DNA from: Pseudomonas sp. G2-4
GTDB taxonomy: Bacteria; Pseudomonadota; Gammaproteobacteria; Pseudomonadales; Pseudomonadaceae
Assembly: GCF_030064125.1 (NCBI RefSeq)
Contig: NZ_CP125957.1
Span: 1,984,001 to 2,048,000, forward strand
Direction of reading: 5' to 3'
Length of the DNA stretch: 64,000 nucleotides
The notes beneath the pieces are model-generated. The model ran no database searches. It worked only from the letters and a program-made list of their open reading frames with translations, and was not told the DNA's origin. Below are positions 25,897 to 36,929 of the stretch, one piece after another. A program made the position numbers and the translations under genes. Every line of letters begins with the position of its first letter. Position 1 is the stretch's first letter.

Positions 25897-28800
25897 GTGC
25901 GGCTCAAGTGCATCAAACTGGCGGGGTTCAAATCCTTCGTCGACCCGACCACGGTGAACTTCCCCAGTAACATGGCGGCGGTGGTCGGGCCCAATGGCTG
26001 CGGCAAGTCGAACATCATCGACGCCGTGCGCTGGGTGATGGGCGAGAGCTCGGCCAAGAACCTGCGCGGCGAGTCGATGACCGACGTCATCTTCAATGGC
26101 TCCACCAGCCGCAAACCGGTGAGCCAGGCCAGCATCGAGCTGGTGTTCGACAACTCCGACGGCACCCTGGTGGGCGAGTATGCGGCCTATGCGGAGATTT
26201 CCATTCGCCGCAAAGTGACCCGCGACAGCCAGAACAGTTACTTCCTCAATGGCACCAAGTGTCGGCGTCGCGACATCACCGACATTTTCCTCGGCACCGG
26301 CCTGGGCCCGCGCAGCTACTCGATCATCGAGCAGGGCATGATCTCCAAGTTGATCGAGGCCAAGCCCGAGGACCTGCGTAACTTCATCGAAGAGGCCGCG
26401 GGGATTTCCAAATACAAGGAGCGGCGCCGCGAAACCGAAAACCGTATTCGACGTACACACGAAAACCTTGCGCGCCTGACCGACCTGCGCGAAGAACTCG
26501 AACGTCAGCTTGAACGCTTGCACCGGCAGGCCGAGGCCGCCAAGAAGTATCAGGAATACAAGGGCGAGGAGCGTCAGCTCAAGGCCCAGTTGTCGGCCCT
26601 GCGCTGGCAGGCGTTGAACGAGCAGGTCGGCCAGCGCGAGGCGATCATCGGCAACCAGGAAGTCAGTTTCGAGGCCTTGGTGGCCGAACAGCGCAACGCC
26701 GATGCGGCCATCGAGCGCCTGCGGGACGGGCACCACGATCTGTCCGAACGCTTCAACCTGGTGCAAGGGCGCTTCTATTCGGTAGGCGGCGACATCGCCC
26801 GGGTCGAGCAGAGCATCCAGCACGGCCAGCAACGGCTGCGTCAGTTGCAGGATGATTTGAAGGAAGCCGAGCGAGCGCGCCTGGAAACCGAATCCCACCT
26901 GGGTCACGACCGCACGTTGCTGCTGACCCTTGGCGAAGAGCTGGACAGGCTCACGCCGGAGCAGGAAATCACCAGCGCCGCCGCCGAAGAAGCCGCTGCC
27001 GCCCTGGAAGAGGCCGAGCTGACCATGCACGGCTGGCAAGAGCAGTGGGACAGTTTCAACCTGACCTCGGCCGAGCCGCGGCGTCAGGCTGAGGTCCAGC
27101 AATCGCGCATCCAGCAGCTGGAAACCAGCATGGAGCGCCTGGCCGAGCGTCAACGCCGCCTGGCCGAAGAACGCGCCTTGCTCGCGGCGGACCCGGAAGA
27201 CGCGGCGATTCTGGACCTGAGCGAGCAACTGGCCGCCAGCGAAGCCACCCTCGAAGACTTGCAGGCCAGCGAAGACGCCCAGGTCGAACGGCTTGAGCAA
27301 CTGCGCCAGGCCTTGCAATTGGCGTTGCAGAACCAGCAACAGGCCCAGGGCGAGTTGCAGCGACTCAATGGCCGCCTGGCCTCGCTGGAGGCCTTGCAGC
27401 AAGCCGCGCTGGACCCGGGCACCGGCACCGCCGAATGGCTGCGCGATCAGCACCTGGCCGAGCGCCCGCGACTGGCGGAGGGCTTGAAGGTTGATGCTGG
27501 TTGGGAACTGGCAGTGGAAACCGTACTCGGCGCGGACCTGCAAGCAGTGCTGGTGGATGACTTCGGCGGCTTCGACCTGTCGGGCTTCACCCAAGGCGAT
27601 CTGCGCCTGCTCAGCCCGGCCGGCGACGGGGTACGTGTACCCGGCAGTTTGCTGGACAAAGTCGAGGCCCTGGTTGATCTGTCGCCGTGGTTGGGGCAGG
27701 TCAAGCCGGTGGCAAGCCTTGAACAGGCTTTGGCCTTGCGTGGGCAATTGGCCGCTGGCGAAAGCCTGATCAGCCAGGACGGTTACTGGGTCGGCCGGCA
27801 TTTCCTGCGGGTGCGCCGGGCCAGCGAAGCCGAGAGCGGCATGCTCGCCCGAGGCCAGGAAATCCAGCGCCTGAGTGCCGAGCGCGAAGAACGCGAGGCC
27901 AGCGTCGAGGCCCTGGAAACCGAATTGCAAAACCTGCGGGCACAACAGCGTCAACAGGAGAACGGTCGCGAGCACCTGCGTCGGCTGTTGCAGGACGAAG
28001 CGCGTCAGCAAGGCGAGCTCAAGGCGCAGTTATCGGCCGGCAAAGCCAAGCTCGAACAATTGGCCCTGCGCCGCACCCGCCTGGAAGAAGAGATCGCCGA
28101 GTTGGGCGAGCAGCGGGCCCTGGAGCACGAACAGATCGGTGAGGCGCGCCTGCAATTGCAGGAAGCCCTCGATGCCATGGCGCTGGACACTGAACAGCGC
28201 GAACTGTTGCTGGCCCAGCGCGACAGCCTGCGTGAACGCCTGGACCGAGTGCGCCAGGAAGCTCGCCAGCACAAGGATCATGCCCATCAGCTGGCGGTGC
28301 GCCTGGGTTCGCTCAAGGCTCAATACGATTCCACGCGCCAGGCCTTGGAACGGCTGGAAATGCAGTCCGAACGCCTGACCGAAAAACGCGAGCAGTTGAG
28401 CCTCAATCTGGAAGAGGGCGAAGCGCCACTGGAAGAGCTGCGCCTCAAACTCGAAGAGTTACTCGACAAGCGCATGAGCGTCGACGAAGAGCTCAAGACC
28501 GCGCAAATTGCTCTGGAAGACGCCGACCGTGAATTGCGCGACGCCGAGAAACGCCGCAGCCAGGCCGAGCAGCAATCCCAGCTGATTCGCGGCCAGATGG
28601 AACAGCAGCGCATGGAGTGGCAAGCCCTGACGGTGCGGCGTAAAGCCTTGCAGGACCAATTGCTGGAGGACGGCTACGACCTCAACGGTGTGCTTGCCAC
28701 GTTGGTGGGCGGGGCGAACGAGAAGGACGCCGAGGAAGAACTGGAACGTATTGCCCAGCGCATCCAGCGGCTGGGGGCGATCAACCTGGCGGCCATCGAC

Positions 28801-29385
28801 GAGTACCAGCAGCAGTCCGAGCGCAAGCGCTATCTGGATGCCCAGAACGACGATCTGGTGGAAGCGCTGGAGACCCTGGAAAACGTCATCCGCAAGATCG
28901 ACAAGGAAACCCGCAACCGCTTCAAGGATACCTTTGATCAGATCAACGGCGGGTTGCAGGCCCTTTTTCCAAAAGTTTTCGGTGGCGGCAGTGCTTACTT
29001 GGAACTGACGGGCGAAGATTTACTCGATACAGGGGTGACAATCATGGCGCGTCCTCCTGGCAAGAAGAACAGCACCATCCATTTGCTCTCCGGTGGCGAA
29101 AAGGCGTTGACCGCGTTGGCCCTGGTTTTCGCCATTTTCAAGTTGAACCCGGCGCCGTTCTGCATGCTCGATGAAGTCGACGCGCCGTTGGACGACGCTA
29201 ACGTAGGTCGTTACGCACGGCTGGTGAAGGAAATGTCCGAAACGGTGCAGTTCATTTACATCACCCACAACAAGATCGCCATGGAAATGGCCGATCAACT
29301 GATGGGCGTGACCATGCATGAGCCAGGTTGCTCGCGTCTGGTGGCGGTGGATGTGGAGGAGGCCATGGCCATGGTGGATGCCTGA
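25897..29385 (+). CDS. smc: Chromosome partition protein SMC
   Basis: A 1162-residue ABC-type ATPase that, with ScpA and ScpB, organises and segregates the chromosome. The head is split: Walker A VVGPNGCGKSN at the N-terminus, and the signature LLSGGEKALTALALVFAIF with Walker B FCMLDEVDAPLDDANV at the C-terminus. Between them lie two long Glu/Gln/Arg-rich coiled coils flanking a hinge domain at about residues 510-640 (around AVETVLGADLQAVLVDD). The start is GTG, two bases after the upstream regulator's stop; the frame upstream belongs to no recognisable protein. zipA and ligA follow, the usual Pseudomonas order. Confidence 0.97.
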   Translation: MRLKCIKLAGFKSFVDPTTVNFPSNMAAVVGPNGCGKSNIIDAVRWVMGESSAKNLRGESMTDVIFNGSTSRKPVSQASIELVFDNSDGTLVGEYAAYAEISIRRKVTRDSQNSYFLNGTKCRRRDITDIFLGTGLGPRSYSIIEQGMISKLIEAKPEDLRNFIEEAAGISKYKERRRETENRIRRTHENLARLTDLREELERQLERLHRQAEAAKKYQEYKGEERQLKAQLSALRWQALNEQVGQREAIIGNQEVSFEALVAEQRNADAAIERLRDGHHDLSERFNLVQGRFYSVGGDIARVEQSIQHGQQRLRQLQDDLKEAERARLETESHLGHDRTLLLTLGEELDRLTPEQEITSAAAEEAAAALEEAELTMHGWQEQWDSFNLTSAEPRRQAEVQQSRIQQLETSMERLAERQRRLAEERALLAADPEDAAILDLSEQLAASEATLEDLQASEDAQVERLEQLRQALQLALQNQQQAQGELQRLNGRLASLEALQQAALDPGTGTAEWLRDQHLAERPRLAEGLKVDAGWELAVETVLGADLQAVLVDDFGGFDLSGFTQGDLRLLSPAGDGVRVPGSLLDKVEALVDLSPWLGQVKPVASLEQALALRGQLAAGESLISQDGYWVGRHFLRVRRASEAESGMLARGQEIQRLSAEREEREASVEALETELQNLRAQQRQQENGREHLRRLLQDEARQQGELKAQLSAGKAKLEQLALRRTRLEEEIAELGEQRALEHEQIGEARLQLQEALDAMALDTEQRELLLAQRDSLRERLDRVRQEARQHKDHAHQLAVRLGSLKAQYDSTRQALERLEMQSERLTEKREQLSLNLEEGEAPLEELRLKLEELLDKRMSVDEELKTAQIALEDADRELRDAEKRRSQAEQQSQLIRGQMEQQRMEWQALTVRRKALQDQLLEDGYDLNGVLATLVGGANEKDAEEELERIAQRIQRLGAINLAAIDEYQQQSERKRYLDAQNDDLVEALETLENVIRKIDKETRNRFKDTFDQINGGLQALFPKVFGGGSAYLELTGEDLLDTGVTIMARPPGKKNSTIHLLSGGEKALTALALVFAIFKLNPAPFCMLDEVDAPLDDANVGRYARLVKEMSETVQFIYITHNKIAMEMADQLMGVTMHEPGCSRLVAVDVEEAMAMVDA

Positions 29386-29403
29386 AACACAGGCCGTAGG
29401 GCA

Positions 29404-29431
29404 TCTACCTGGAGCGCTGTAGGTATTTTTT
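29404..29431 (+). terminator. Possible weak terminator after smc
   Basis: TACCT and AGGTA form a short stem with an inner AGCGCT and are followed by six T residues, 20 bases after the smc stop. The stem is short, so read-through to zipA is possible. Confidence 0.4.
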
Positions 29432-29643
29432 ACCCTTGGGCCTGTTGTCCAATCCACAGATTGGGCACAAGGCTATGCGACAGACGGTGTAAAGTTATCT
29501 TTGGTCGTGCTAGTTTAATGTCAATTTTTCGTATGCGTGGGCAAAACGCCATTCAGAACATAGAGTTGGCGCCACGTTTTAAAGCGGTTTGCAAATAGCT
29601 AAGCCCCTTATTTTTCAGCATTTTTATAGAGGCACGGGATTAC

Positions 29644-30489
29644 ATGGAAATCGGTCTGCGCGAGTGGCTGATCGTCATCGGCATCATTGTCATTGCCGGT
29701 ATTCTTTTCGACGGCTGGCGCCGCATGCGCGGCGGCAAGGGGAAACTGAAGTTTCGTCTTGATCGCAGCCTGTCGAACCTGCCGGACGACGACGGCAATG
29801 CCGAACTGCTGGGCCCGCCCCGGGTGCTGGACACCCATAAGGAACCGCAGCTGGACGAGCACGACCTGCCATCGATGAGCGCGCCTGCGCGCGAGCCGCG
29901 GGAATCGAATGCCAAGCGCGGCAAGCGCAACAGCGAGCCGTCCCAGGGTGACCTGAACCTCAACCTTGACCTGGATGGCGGCCCGAGCTTCAGCAGCCGT
30001 GACGACGATTTCCCGGACGAGAACAAAACCTCGAGCGCCGACAAAGACCAGGCCCAGGCCGAAGAAGTGCTGGTGATCAGCGTGATCTGCCGCGACCCGG
30101 CCGGCTTCAAGGGCCCGGCGTTGCTGCAGAACATCCTGGAAAGTGGTCTGCGCTTTGGCGAGATGGACATTTTTCACCGTCACGAAAGCATGGCCGGCAA
30201 TGGCGAGGTGCTGTTCTCCATGGCCAACGCCGTCAAGCCAGGCGTGTTCGACCTGGACGACATCGATCACTTCAGCACCCCGGCCGTCAGCTTCTTCCTC
30301 GGCCTGCCGGGTCCACGTCATCCCAAGCAGGCCTTTGACGTGATGGTGGCCGCGGCGCGCAAGCTGTCCCAGGAGCTCAACGGCGAACTGAAGGATGACC
30401 AGCGCAGCGTATTGACCGCCCAGACCATCGAGCACTACCGCCAGCGCATCGTCGAATTCGAGCGTCGGGCGCTGACCCAGAAGCGCTGA
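29644..30489 (+). CDS. zipA: Cell division protein ZipA
   Basis: A 281-residue membrane anchor for the FtsZ ring. The N-terminal transmembrane helix ([21 protein letters not shown]) is followed by a charged, Pro-containing linker (about residues 30-140, including a Ser/Asp-rich tract) and a C-terminal FtsZ-binding domain from about 140 ([20 protein letters not shown] then [10 protein letters not shown]). Length and layout are typical for Pseudomonas. AGAGG is found about ten bases upstream of the ATG. It sits between smc and ligA. Confidence 0.96.
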   Translation: MEIGLREWLIVIGIIVIAGILFDGWRRMRGGKGKLKFRLDRSLSNLPDDDGNAELLGPPRVLDTHKEPQLDEHDLPSMSAPAREPRESNAKRGKRNSEPSQGDLNLNLDLDGGPSFSSRDDDFPDENKTSSADKDQAQAEEVLVISVICRDPAGFKGPALLQNILESGLRFGEMDIFHRHESMAGNGEVLFSMANAVKPGVFDLDDIDHFSTPAVSFFLGLPGPRHPKQAFDVMVAAARKLSQELNGELKDDQRSVLTAQTIEHYRQRIVEFERRALTQKR

Positions 30490-30521
30490 AGTCAGCAGAG
30501 CCTTTGTGGCTGAAGGCTTTT

Positions 30522-30564
30522 GTGGCGAGGGAGCTTGCTCCCGCTGGGGTGCGAAGCACCCCCC
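30522..30564. repeat. Single REP unit, type A
   Basis: GTGGCGAGGGAGCTTGCTCC occurs once here, followed by a small hairpin GGGGTGCGAAGCACCCC. Unlike the other sites it has no inverted partner. Confidence 0.75.
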
Positions 30565-30582
30565 CATGTATCAAGAAAAATC

Positions 30583-32981
<2,399 letters not shown>

Positions 32982-32999
32982 CCATGAGCGCTCGCTCTT

Positions 33000-33130
33000 G
33001 TGGCGAGGGAGCTTGCTCCCGCTCGGCGGCGCAGCCGTCGTAAAGCCGGCTGACGCGGTCCGTCTGGGGAGGTTGCGTCGTTCCGATTGGCGCGGCTGCG
33101 CCACCCAGCGGGAGCAAGCTCCCTCGCCAC
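33000..33130. repeat. REP pair, type A
   Basis: GTGGCGAGGGAGCTTGCTCC on the left and its complement on the right, with a long GC-rich spacer, directly after ligA. Confidence 0.85.
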
Positions 33131-33214
33131 GGTTTATCCGGTGCTATGACGCAAAGCGTGGGAACGATCATGTACAAGGGGGAATCTAGTGCTTCAGGCT
33201 CCAGGGAGATCGCC

Positions 33215-34375
33215 ATGTACCGTTTCTTCGAACAACTGACCTCACGCATCGCCGCGCCTTTCATGGGCGACCGCTCACGCAACAGTAAAATCTGGTCGTG
33301 CCGCTGCGGCCAGTCCTTGTTTTTTCGCAACAGCCAATGCCTGGCTTGCCTGGCGGTGTTGGGCTATCAGCCTGAGCAAAGTCGCCTGTCGTCCTTGCAA
33401 CCCGGCGAGCAATCCGACACCTGGACACTGGACGTCGACCCGCAAGCCGGACTGTTCCGCCGCTGCGCCAATCTCGACACACCGGCAGCGTGCAACTGGC
33501 TGTTACCGGCCAACGGCTACGATACCCTGTGCATCGCCTGCAGCCTGAATCGCACCATTCCTGATCTATCGATCCCGGAAAACCCCGAACGCTGGCGCAA
33601 AGTAGAAACTGCCAAGCGCCGGCTAGTGGCGCAACTGATCACCCTCGGCTTGCCGGTCATCCCGAAAACCGTCGACGAAAATATCGGCTTGGCGTTCGAT
33701 TTCATCGGCGTCGATCCCGCTGGCACGCCACCGACCACGGGTCACGCCAGCGGACTGGTCACCCTCGACATCAAAGAGGCTGACGATGCTCATCGCGAAT
33801 ACGTGCGCCAGCAGATGCGCGAGCCGTATCGCACCTTGCTCGGGCATTTTCGTCACGAGGTTGGGCACTATTATTGGGATCGGTTGATCGCCAACAGCCA
33901 GTGGCTCGGTGCCTTTCGCGAACTGTTTGGCGACGAGCGCGCCAGTTACGCCGAAGCCCTGGAGCGCCACTATCAGCAAGGCGCGCCGCTGGACTGGCAA
34001 ACCCGCTACGTCAGTGCCTACGCCACCATGCACCCTTGGGAAGACTGGGCCGAAACCTGGGCCCACTACCTGCACATGATGGACGCGGTGGACACGGCGC
34101 TGGGCTTTGGCATGAGTGCCCGGGAAATGGATTTTGATTACCAGCCGTTCCCGCCTGAGACCTTGTACGACCCTGAACACACCGGCGGCGCGGCCTTCCT
34201 CTCGTTCGTCAACGCTTGGATCGAACTGGCCGGCATGCTCAACGAACTGTCCCGCAGCATGGGCCAGCCGGATTTCTACCCGTTCGTCGTACCGGCCGCC
34301 GTCATCACCAAGCTGCATTTCATTCACCTGGTGATCCAGGAAGAGGGTGGCCGGGCGGATGAGGTGCTGTTGTAG
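33215..34375 (+). CDS. Putative zinc-binding metallopeptidase
   Basis: A 386-residue protein with a Cys-rich N-terminal zinc-ribbon-like part (CRCGQSLFFRNSQCLACL and, later, CIACSLNR) and a metallopeptidase-like domain with the HExxH motif FRHEVGHYYWDRL at about residue 218, a downstream Glu-rich segment WEDWAETWAHYLHM that may supply the third zinc ligand, and DYQPFPPETLYDP near the C-terminus. It matches the family annotated as putative zinc-binding metallopeptidase (DUF2248-like) as I recall it. Substrate and role are unknown. There is no signal peptide. ATG 33215 has GGGAG ten bases upstream. It stands alone. Confidence 0.8.
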   Translation: MYRFFEQLTSRIAAPFMGDRSRNSKIWSCRCGQSLFFRNSQCLACLAVLGYQPEQSRLSSLQPGEQSDTWTLDVDPQAGLFRRCANLDTPAACNWLLPANGYDTLCIACSLNRTIPDLSIPENPERWRKVETAKRRLVAQLITLGLPVIPKTVDENIGLAFDFIGVDPAGTPPTTGHASGLVTLDIKEADDAHREYVRQQMREPYRTLLGHFRHEVGHYYWDRLIANSQWLGAFRELFGDERASYAEALERHYQQGAPLDWQTRYVSAYATMHPWEDWAETWAHYLHMMDAVDTALGFGMSAREMDFDYQPFPPETLYDPEHTGGAAFLSFVNAWIELAGMLNELSRSMGQPDFYPFVVPAAVITKLHFIHLVIQEEGGRADEVLL

Positions 34376-34540
34376 GCTCCCCTAGCAAGTTTTTGCTCGC
34401 CAGATACAGAGTCGACTCTAGATAAGAGGCTGGGCGAAGTTAAAGTAATGCCATTTGTTTTTGATAGTGGTTTTGTATTCTGACTTTCCTTTACCCTAAG
34501 GCCGTCATGGATGATGGCTATATTTATTATGGAAAATTTT

Positions 34541-34894
34541 ATGAAACACGATCAGATGGATAAAACGACGACCATTCCCAATGTGCCCCGGAGGCTTTCC
34601 CAGGCAGGACAAAGTACTTACACAATTATATTGGCCTGGCAAATCTCGGATAACGTCCGCCCCGACCAGATTGCCGCTCATACGTTTAGAGTGACTGCCG
34701 TGTCTACTGGGCAGGGGCAGTTTGTCCCCGCCACCACTGTCCGGCCGGACCATCGTGGTTGGTACCGCCATGAAATAGGCGTCAGTGGTGGCTCCAAGCC
34801 GGTGTACTTCAATGTTCAAGTTCGGGCTCAGGCGCTTAATGGTGAGTACGGACCGTTTTGTCCAGTGTTGGTTTGTAATACTTCGTCGAATTAA
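34541..34894 (+). CDS. Small orphan protein, FN3-like
   Basis: A predicted 117-residue protein that I cannot assign to a known gene. It is rich in beta-forming residues, and the spacing of TIILAWQIS, HTFRVTAVS and KPVYFNVQVRAQALNGEYG resembles a single fibronectin type III domain. No signal peptide or membrane segment is seen. ATG 34541 follows an AT-rich stretch with GGA about eight bases upstream; ATG 34529 and 34511 are in-frame alternatives. The AT-rich flank and lack of partners suggest an accessory gene. It could be non-coding, so confidence is moderate. Confidence 0.5.
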   Translation: MKHDQMDKTTTIPNVPRRLSQAGQSTYTIILAWQISDNVRPDQIAAHTFRVTAVSTGQGQFVPATTVRPDHRGWYRHEIGVSGGSKPVYFNVQVRAQALNGEYGPFCPVLVCNTSSN

Positions 34895-34996
34895 GGTATA
34901 TGCGTCTAGTTGCCAAGAATTCAGCATTTGGAGTGATTTGACGTAGAAAGTTTAAAAGGCGTCTGGTCCAGTCTCTATATTGAATGTGCCGACGCC

Positions 34997-35093
34997 TTCG
35001 CGAGCAAGCTCGCTCCCACATGGGTTCTGGGGTGTTCACTGCTTCGGTGTTCGCAACAGATCCGAGTGCGAGCGGGCTTGCTCGCGAAAGCGG
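34997..35093. repeat. REP pair, type B (right arm degenerate)
   Basis: The left arm TTCGCGAGCAAGCTCGCTCC is standard. The right arm (GAGTGCGAGCGGGCTTGCTC) has extra differences. It lies upstream of the ffs promoter. Confidence 0.75.
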
Positions 35094-35190
35094 TGTGTCA
35101 GAGGGCATCCATGTCGAATCTGTCGACGTCATCGCCAGCATGCTCGGCAAGTGCTTGAACATCTTCAGTTTTTTAATCCGGCGCGAACGG

Positions 35191-35218
35191 TTGTAACTTC
35201 TCGTCAGATAGGTACAAT
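35191..35218 (+). promoter_or_regulatory. Promoter of the 4.5S RNA gene
   Basis: TTGTAA (35191-35196) and TACAAT (35213-35218) are 16 bases apart and would start transcription near 35225, about 30 bases before the mature RNA. Confidence 0.65.
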
Positions 35219-35254
35219 GGCGCGGCTCGCCGTCAGGCGGGCGTCGTTATGGTG

Positions 35255-35356
35255 ACCCCATCGGTCCCCCCGCAACGATTACCCGTGAACCTGGTCAGAT
35301 CCGGAAGGAAGCAGCCACAGCGGGAACATTGTGTGCCGGGGTGTGGCTGGTGGGGT
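35255..35356 (+). ncRNA. ffs: 4.5S signal recognition particle RNA
   Basis: The small bacterial SRP RNA, which with Ffh targets membrane proteins to the inner membrane. The conserved Ffh-binding tip is present: GGTCAGATCCGGAAGGAAGC followed by AGCCAC, and the closing helix pairs ACCCC (35255-35259) with GGGGT (35352-35356). An outer stem GTTATGG...CCATAAC (35246-35368) suggests a longer precursor that is trimmed. The ends given are those of the conserved core; true ends may differ by some bases. Its position upstream of dnaX-ybaB-recR is usual for gammaproteobacteria. Confidence 0.93.
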
Positions 35357-35539
35357 TGCCTCCATAACGCCCAGGCCTTCGTTCGCAAGGCTTGTCCAAA
35401 TTTCAGATTTTCTTTTTTTGCTGATCGATATCGATTGTTGCTTTCTGCTGTCCGGCTTTTGACCGGGCAGTGCAATCGAAGTCCAGGAGAATCAGCCTGG
35501 TCCGAGAGGGCCAGGCTCAGAGCGCTTGCGGTTGTCTGA

Positions 35540-36046
35540 TCAGTATTGAGCCTTCACATACTCACCAATTGGCTCTTGCAGCAGATCCTGCGGATGATCC
35601 CCGCCAAAGGTCGCCCATTTACTTTTACCCGTCAGGATCGCAGACCCCAGCGGTTCCGCGCCCGTCGGGCCATAGATGGCGAGCTTCACTTCAATCTTGT
35701 CGGGGATGCCTGACCATTCTGTGGCGCGCTCTTCCCAATGCAGGATTTCCGGGATGACGTAGTAGCCCGAGGGGCTGTTTTGTCTCAGGCAGCTCAGTTC
35801 GCGGCACGCGCCCATTACCGTCACACGGTTGGTGTAATGCGAGAACGCCGTTTTAACGGCGGCGGCTGTCATGTCGCCGGACGCAGGGTACACCGTCGTT
35901 TCGTAGCGGCCGTCGATCGGCGTGGCGATGGCGATGGGCATTTGCCGATCAAGTTTTACCTGGCTGGGAAGGACATCCTGTTGCGCATATTTAGCGGTGC
36001 AGCCGGTGACGAGTATCGAAACAAGAATGATCGAGAGTTTATGCAC
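35540..36046 (-). CDS. Lipoprotein with DUF4823-type domain
   Basis: A 168-residue predicted lipoprotein. The signal peptide MHKLSIILVSILVTGC ends in a lipobox (VTGC, Cys 16). The rest resembles the DUF4823 family of Pseudomonas envelope lipoproteins of unknown function, with DGRYETTVYPASGDMTAAAV, YYVIPEILHWEERATEWSGI and VKLAIYGPTGAEPLGSAILT. The residue after Cys is Thr, which favours outer-membrane sorting. It is transcribed alone, and no function can be given. Confidence 0.8.
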   Translation of the reverse strand: MHKLSIILVSILVTGCTAKYAQQDVLPSQVKLDRQMPIAIATPIDGRYETTVYPASGDMTAAAVKTAFSHYTNRVTVMGACRELSCLRQNSPSGYYVIPEILHWEERATEWSGIPDKIEVKLAIYGPTGAEPLGSAILTGKSKWATFGGDHPQDLLQEPIGEYVKAQY

Positions 36047-36228
36047 GGTGTGCCCTTGGGATTCTATGGATGTCGGCGAGTCGCAGGCATCGTGGGATGC
36101 AAGATGGGCTCTGATAGTCGGGGCTCGGGGCTGGCGATGTCAACGTGACATTATCTATTGGTTCGCCCCATAGCAGCGAAGGGCTGTGGGAGTCTGCGTA
36201 CAACTAGCCAGTTGGCTAGGCAAACGCC

Positions 36229-36277
36229 AAAGAGAAGCAAGGCCTGTCTTGCCTCGACAGGCCTTGCTTCTCTTTTT
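36229..36277. terminator. Long perfect hairpin, probable bidirectional terminator
   Basis: AAAGAGAAGCAAGGCCTGTC (36229-36248) is perfectly complementary to 36256-36275 across a 7-base loop, followed on the plus side by further T residues. It lies just after the end of the minus-strand XRE gene. The 20-bp perfect stem is unusually long for a plain terminator. Confidence 0.7.
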
Positions 36278-36287
36278 CATGACTTCA

Positions 36288-36602
36288 TCAAGGCTTGGAC
36301 AAGGCCTGGTCAACCGCTGCGATCAGCTTTCCCAGATCCTTCGGGGTGGCTCTGTGTATGACACCGAACAGATAAGCTCGCTGTTCGTCTTCATCGCCCA
36401 TGTCGGCAAAAAAGGCTTTCAGCTGCACATCCAGTACGTCGGCAAGCAGGAACAGGGCTTCGACGCTGGGGGTGTAGGTGCCGGTTTCGAAACGGCTGAT
36501 GGTTTTGGGGTCAAAACCGGTTTTTTCGCCAAGTTCAGCCTGAGTAAGCCCCGCTATTTTGCGATAGCGTCTGATGGCTGCACCCAAACTTGAAATTTGC
36601 AT
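36288..36602 (-). CDS. XRE/Cro-CI type helix-turn-helix regulator
   Basis: A 104-residue DNA-binding protein. The helix-turn-helix spans about residues 6-60: LGAAIRRYRKIAGLTQAELG, then TGFDPKTISRFETGTYTPSV and EALFLLADVLDV. The short C-terminal part is acidic then mixed and has no catalytic domain. No partner toxin gene is adjacent, so an antitoxin role is not supported. It is divergent from the GGDEF-EAL gene, with 327 bp between, so it might act on that promoter; this is inference. Confidence 0.85.
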   Translation of the reverse strand: MQISSLGAAIRRYRKIAGLTQAELGEKTGFDPKTISRFETGTYTPSVEALFLLADVLDVQLKAFFADMGDEDEQRAYLFGVIHRATPKDLGKLIAAVDQALSKP

Positions 36603-36929
36603 CGCTCAATTCCCATTTAGAATCAAGAACTTAACGATAGATTTTTGCATTAGGCAACCGCATTATTCATCACCTTGACTTGCAAAATGTGATGTGTTTC
36701 GTAGAATCGGCCTTTAGCACGGGTATTTAGTGATCTGCTTCAGAAGCCTGGATGTGCGAAAAGAGTGGGCCTTGCGTTTCTTGCCGTCACACAAGGCAGG
36801 GGCCTACCCCTCTCAAGTAGCGCTTTCAGGGCCCGCGCTCCAGCTTATCTCAAGGTGTTTGAGCCTAGTTGATTTTCGCCTGTTCCAGAGGCGGTCCAAC
36901 CGCGCGCGACAAATGAGCCTGACTCATGG
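36603..36929. other. Divergent intergenic region between XRE and GGDEF-EAL genes
   Basis: No gene is supported here. The left half is AT-rich and carries a plus-strand promoter candidate: TTGCAA (36680-36685) and TAGAAT (36702-36707), 16 bases apart, which would give a leader of over 200 bases for the downstream gene. A small frame at 36730-36933 has no family features. Confidence 0.45.

Noticed and set aside
25843..28011. Antisense frame of about 720 codons opposite smc
   Set aside because: It arises from the coiled-coil codon bias of smc on the other strand; no domain is recognisable.
36288..36602. XRE protein as the antitoxin of a toxin-antitoxin pair
   Set aside because: No toxin-like gene adjoins it on either side; it stands alone between a hairpin and a divergent gene.
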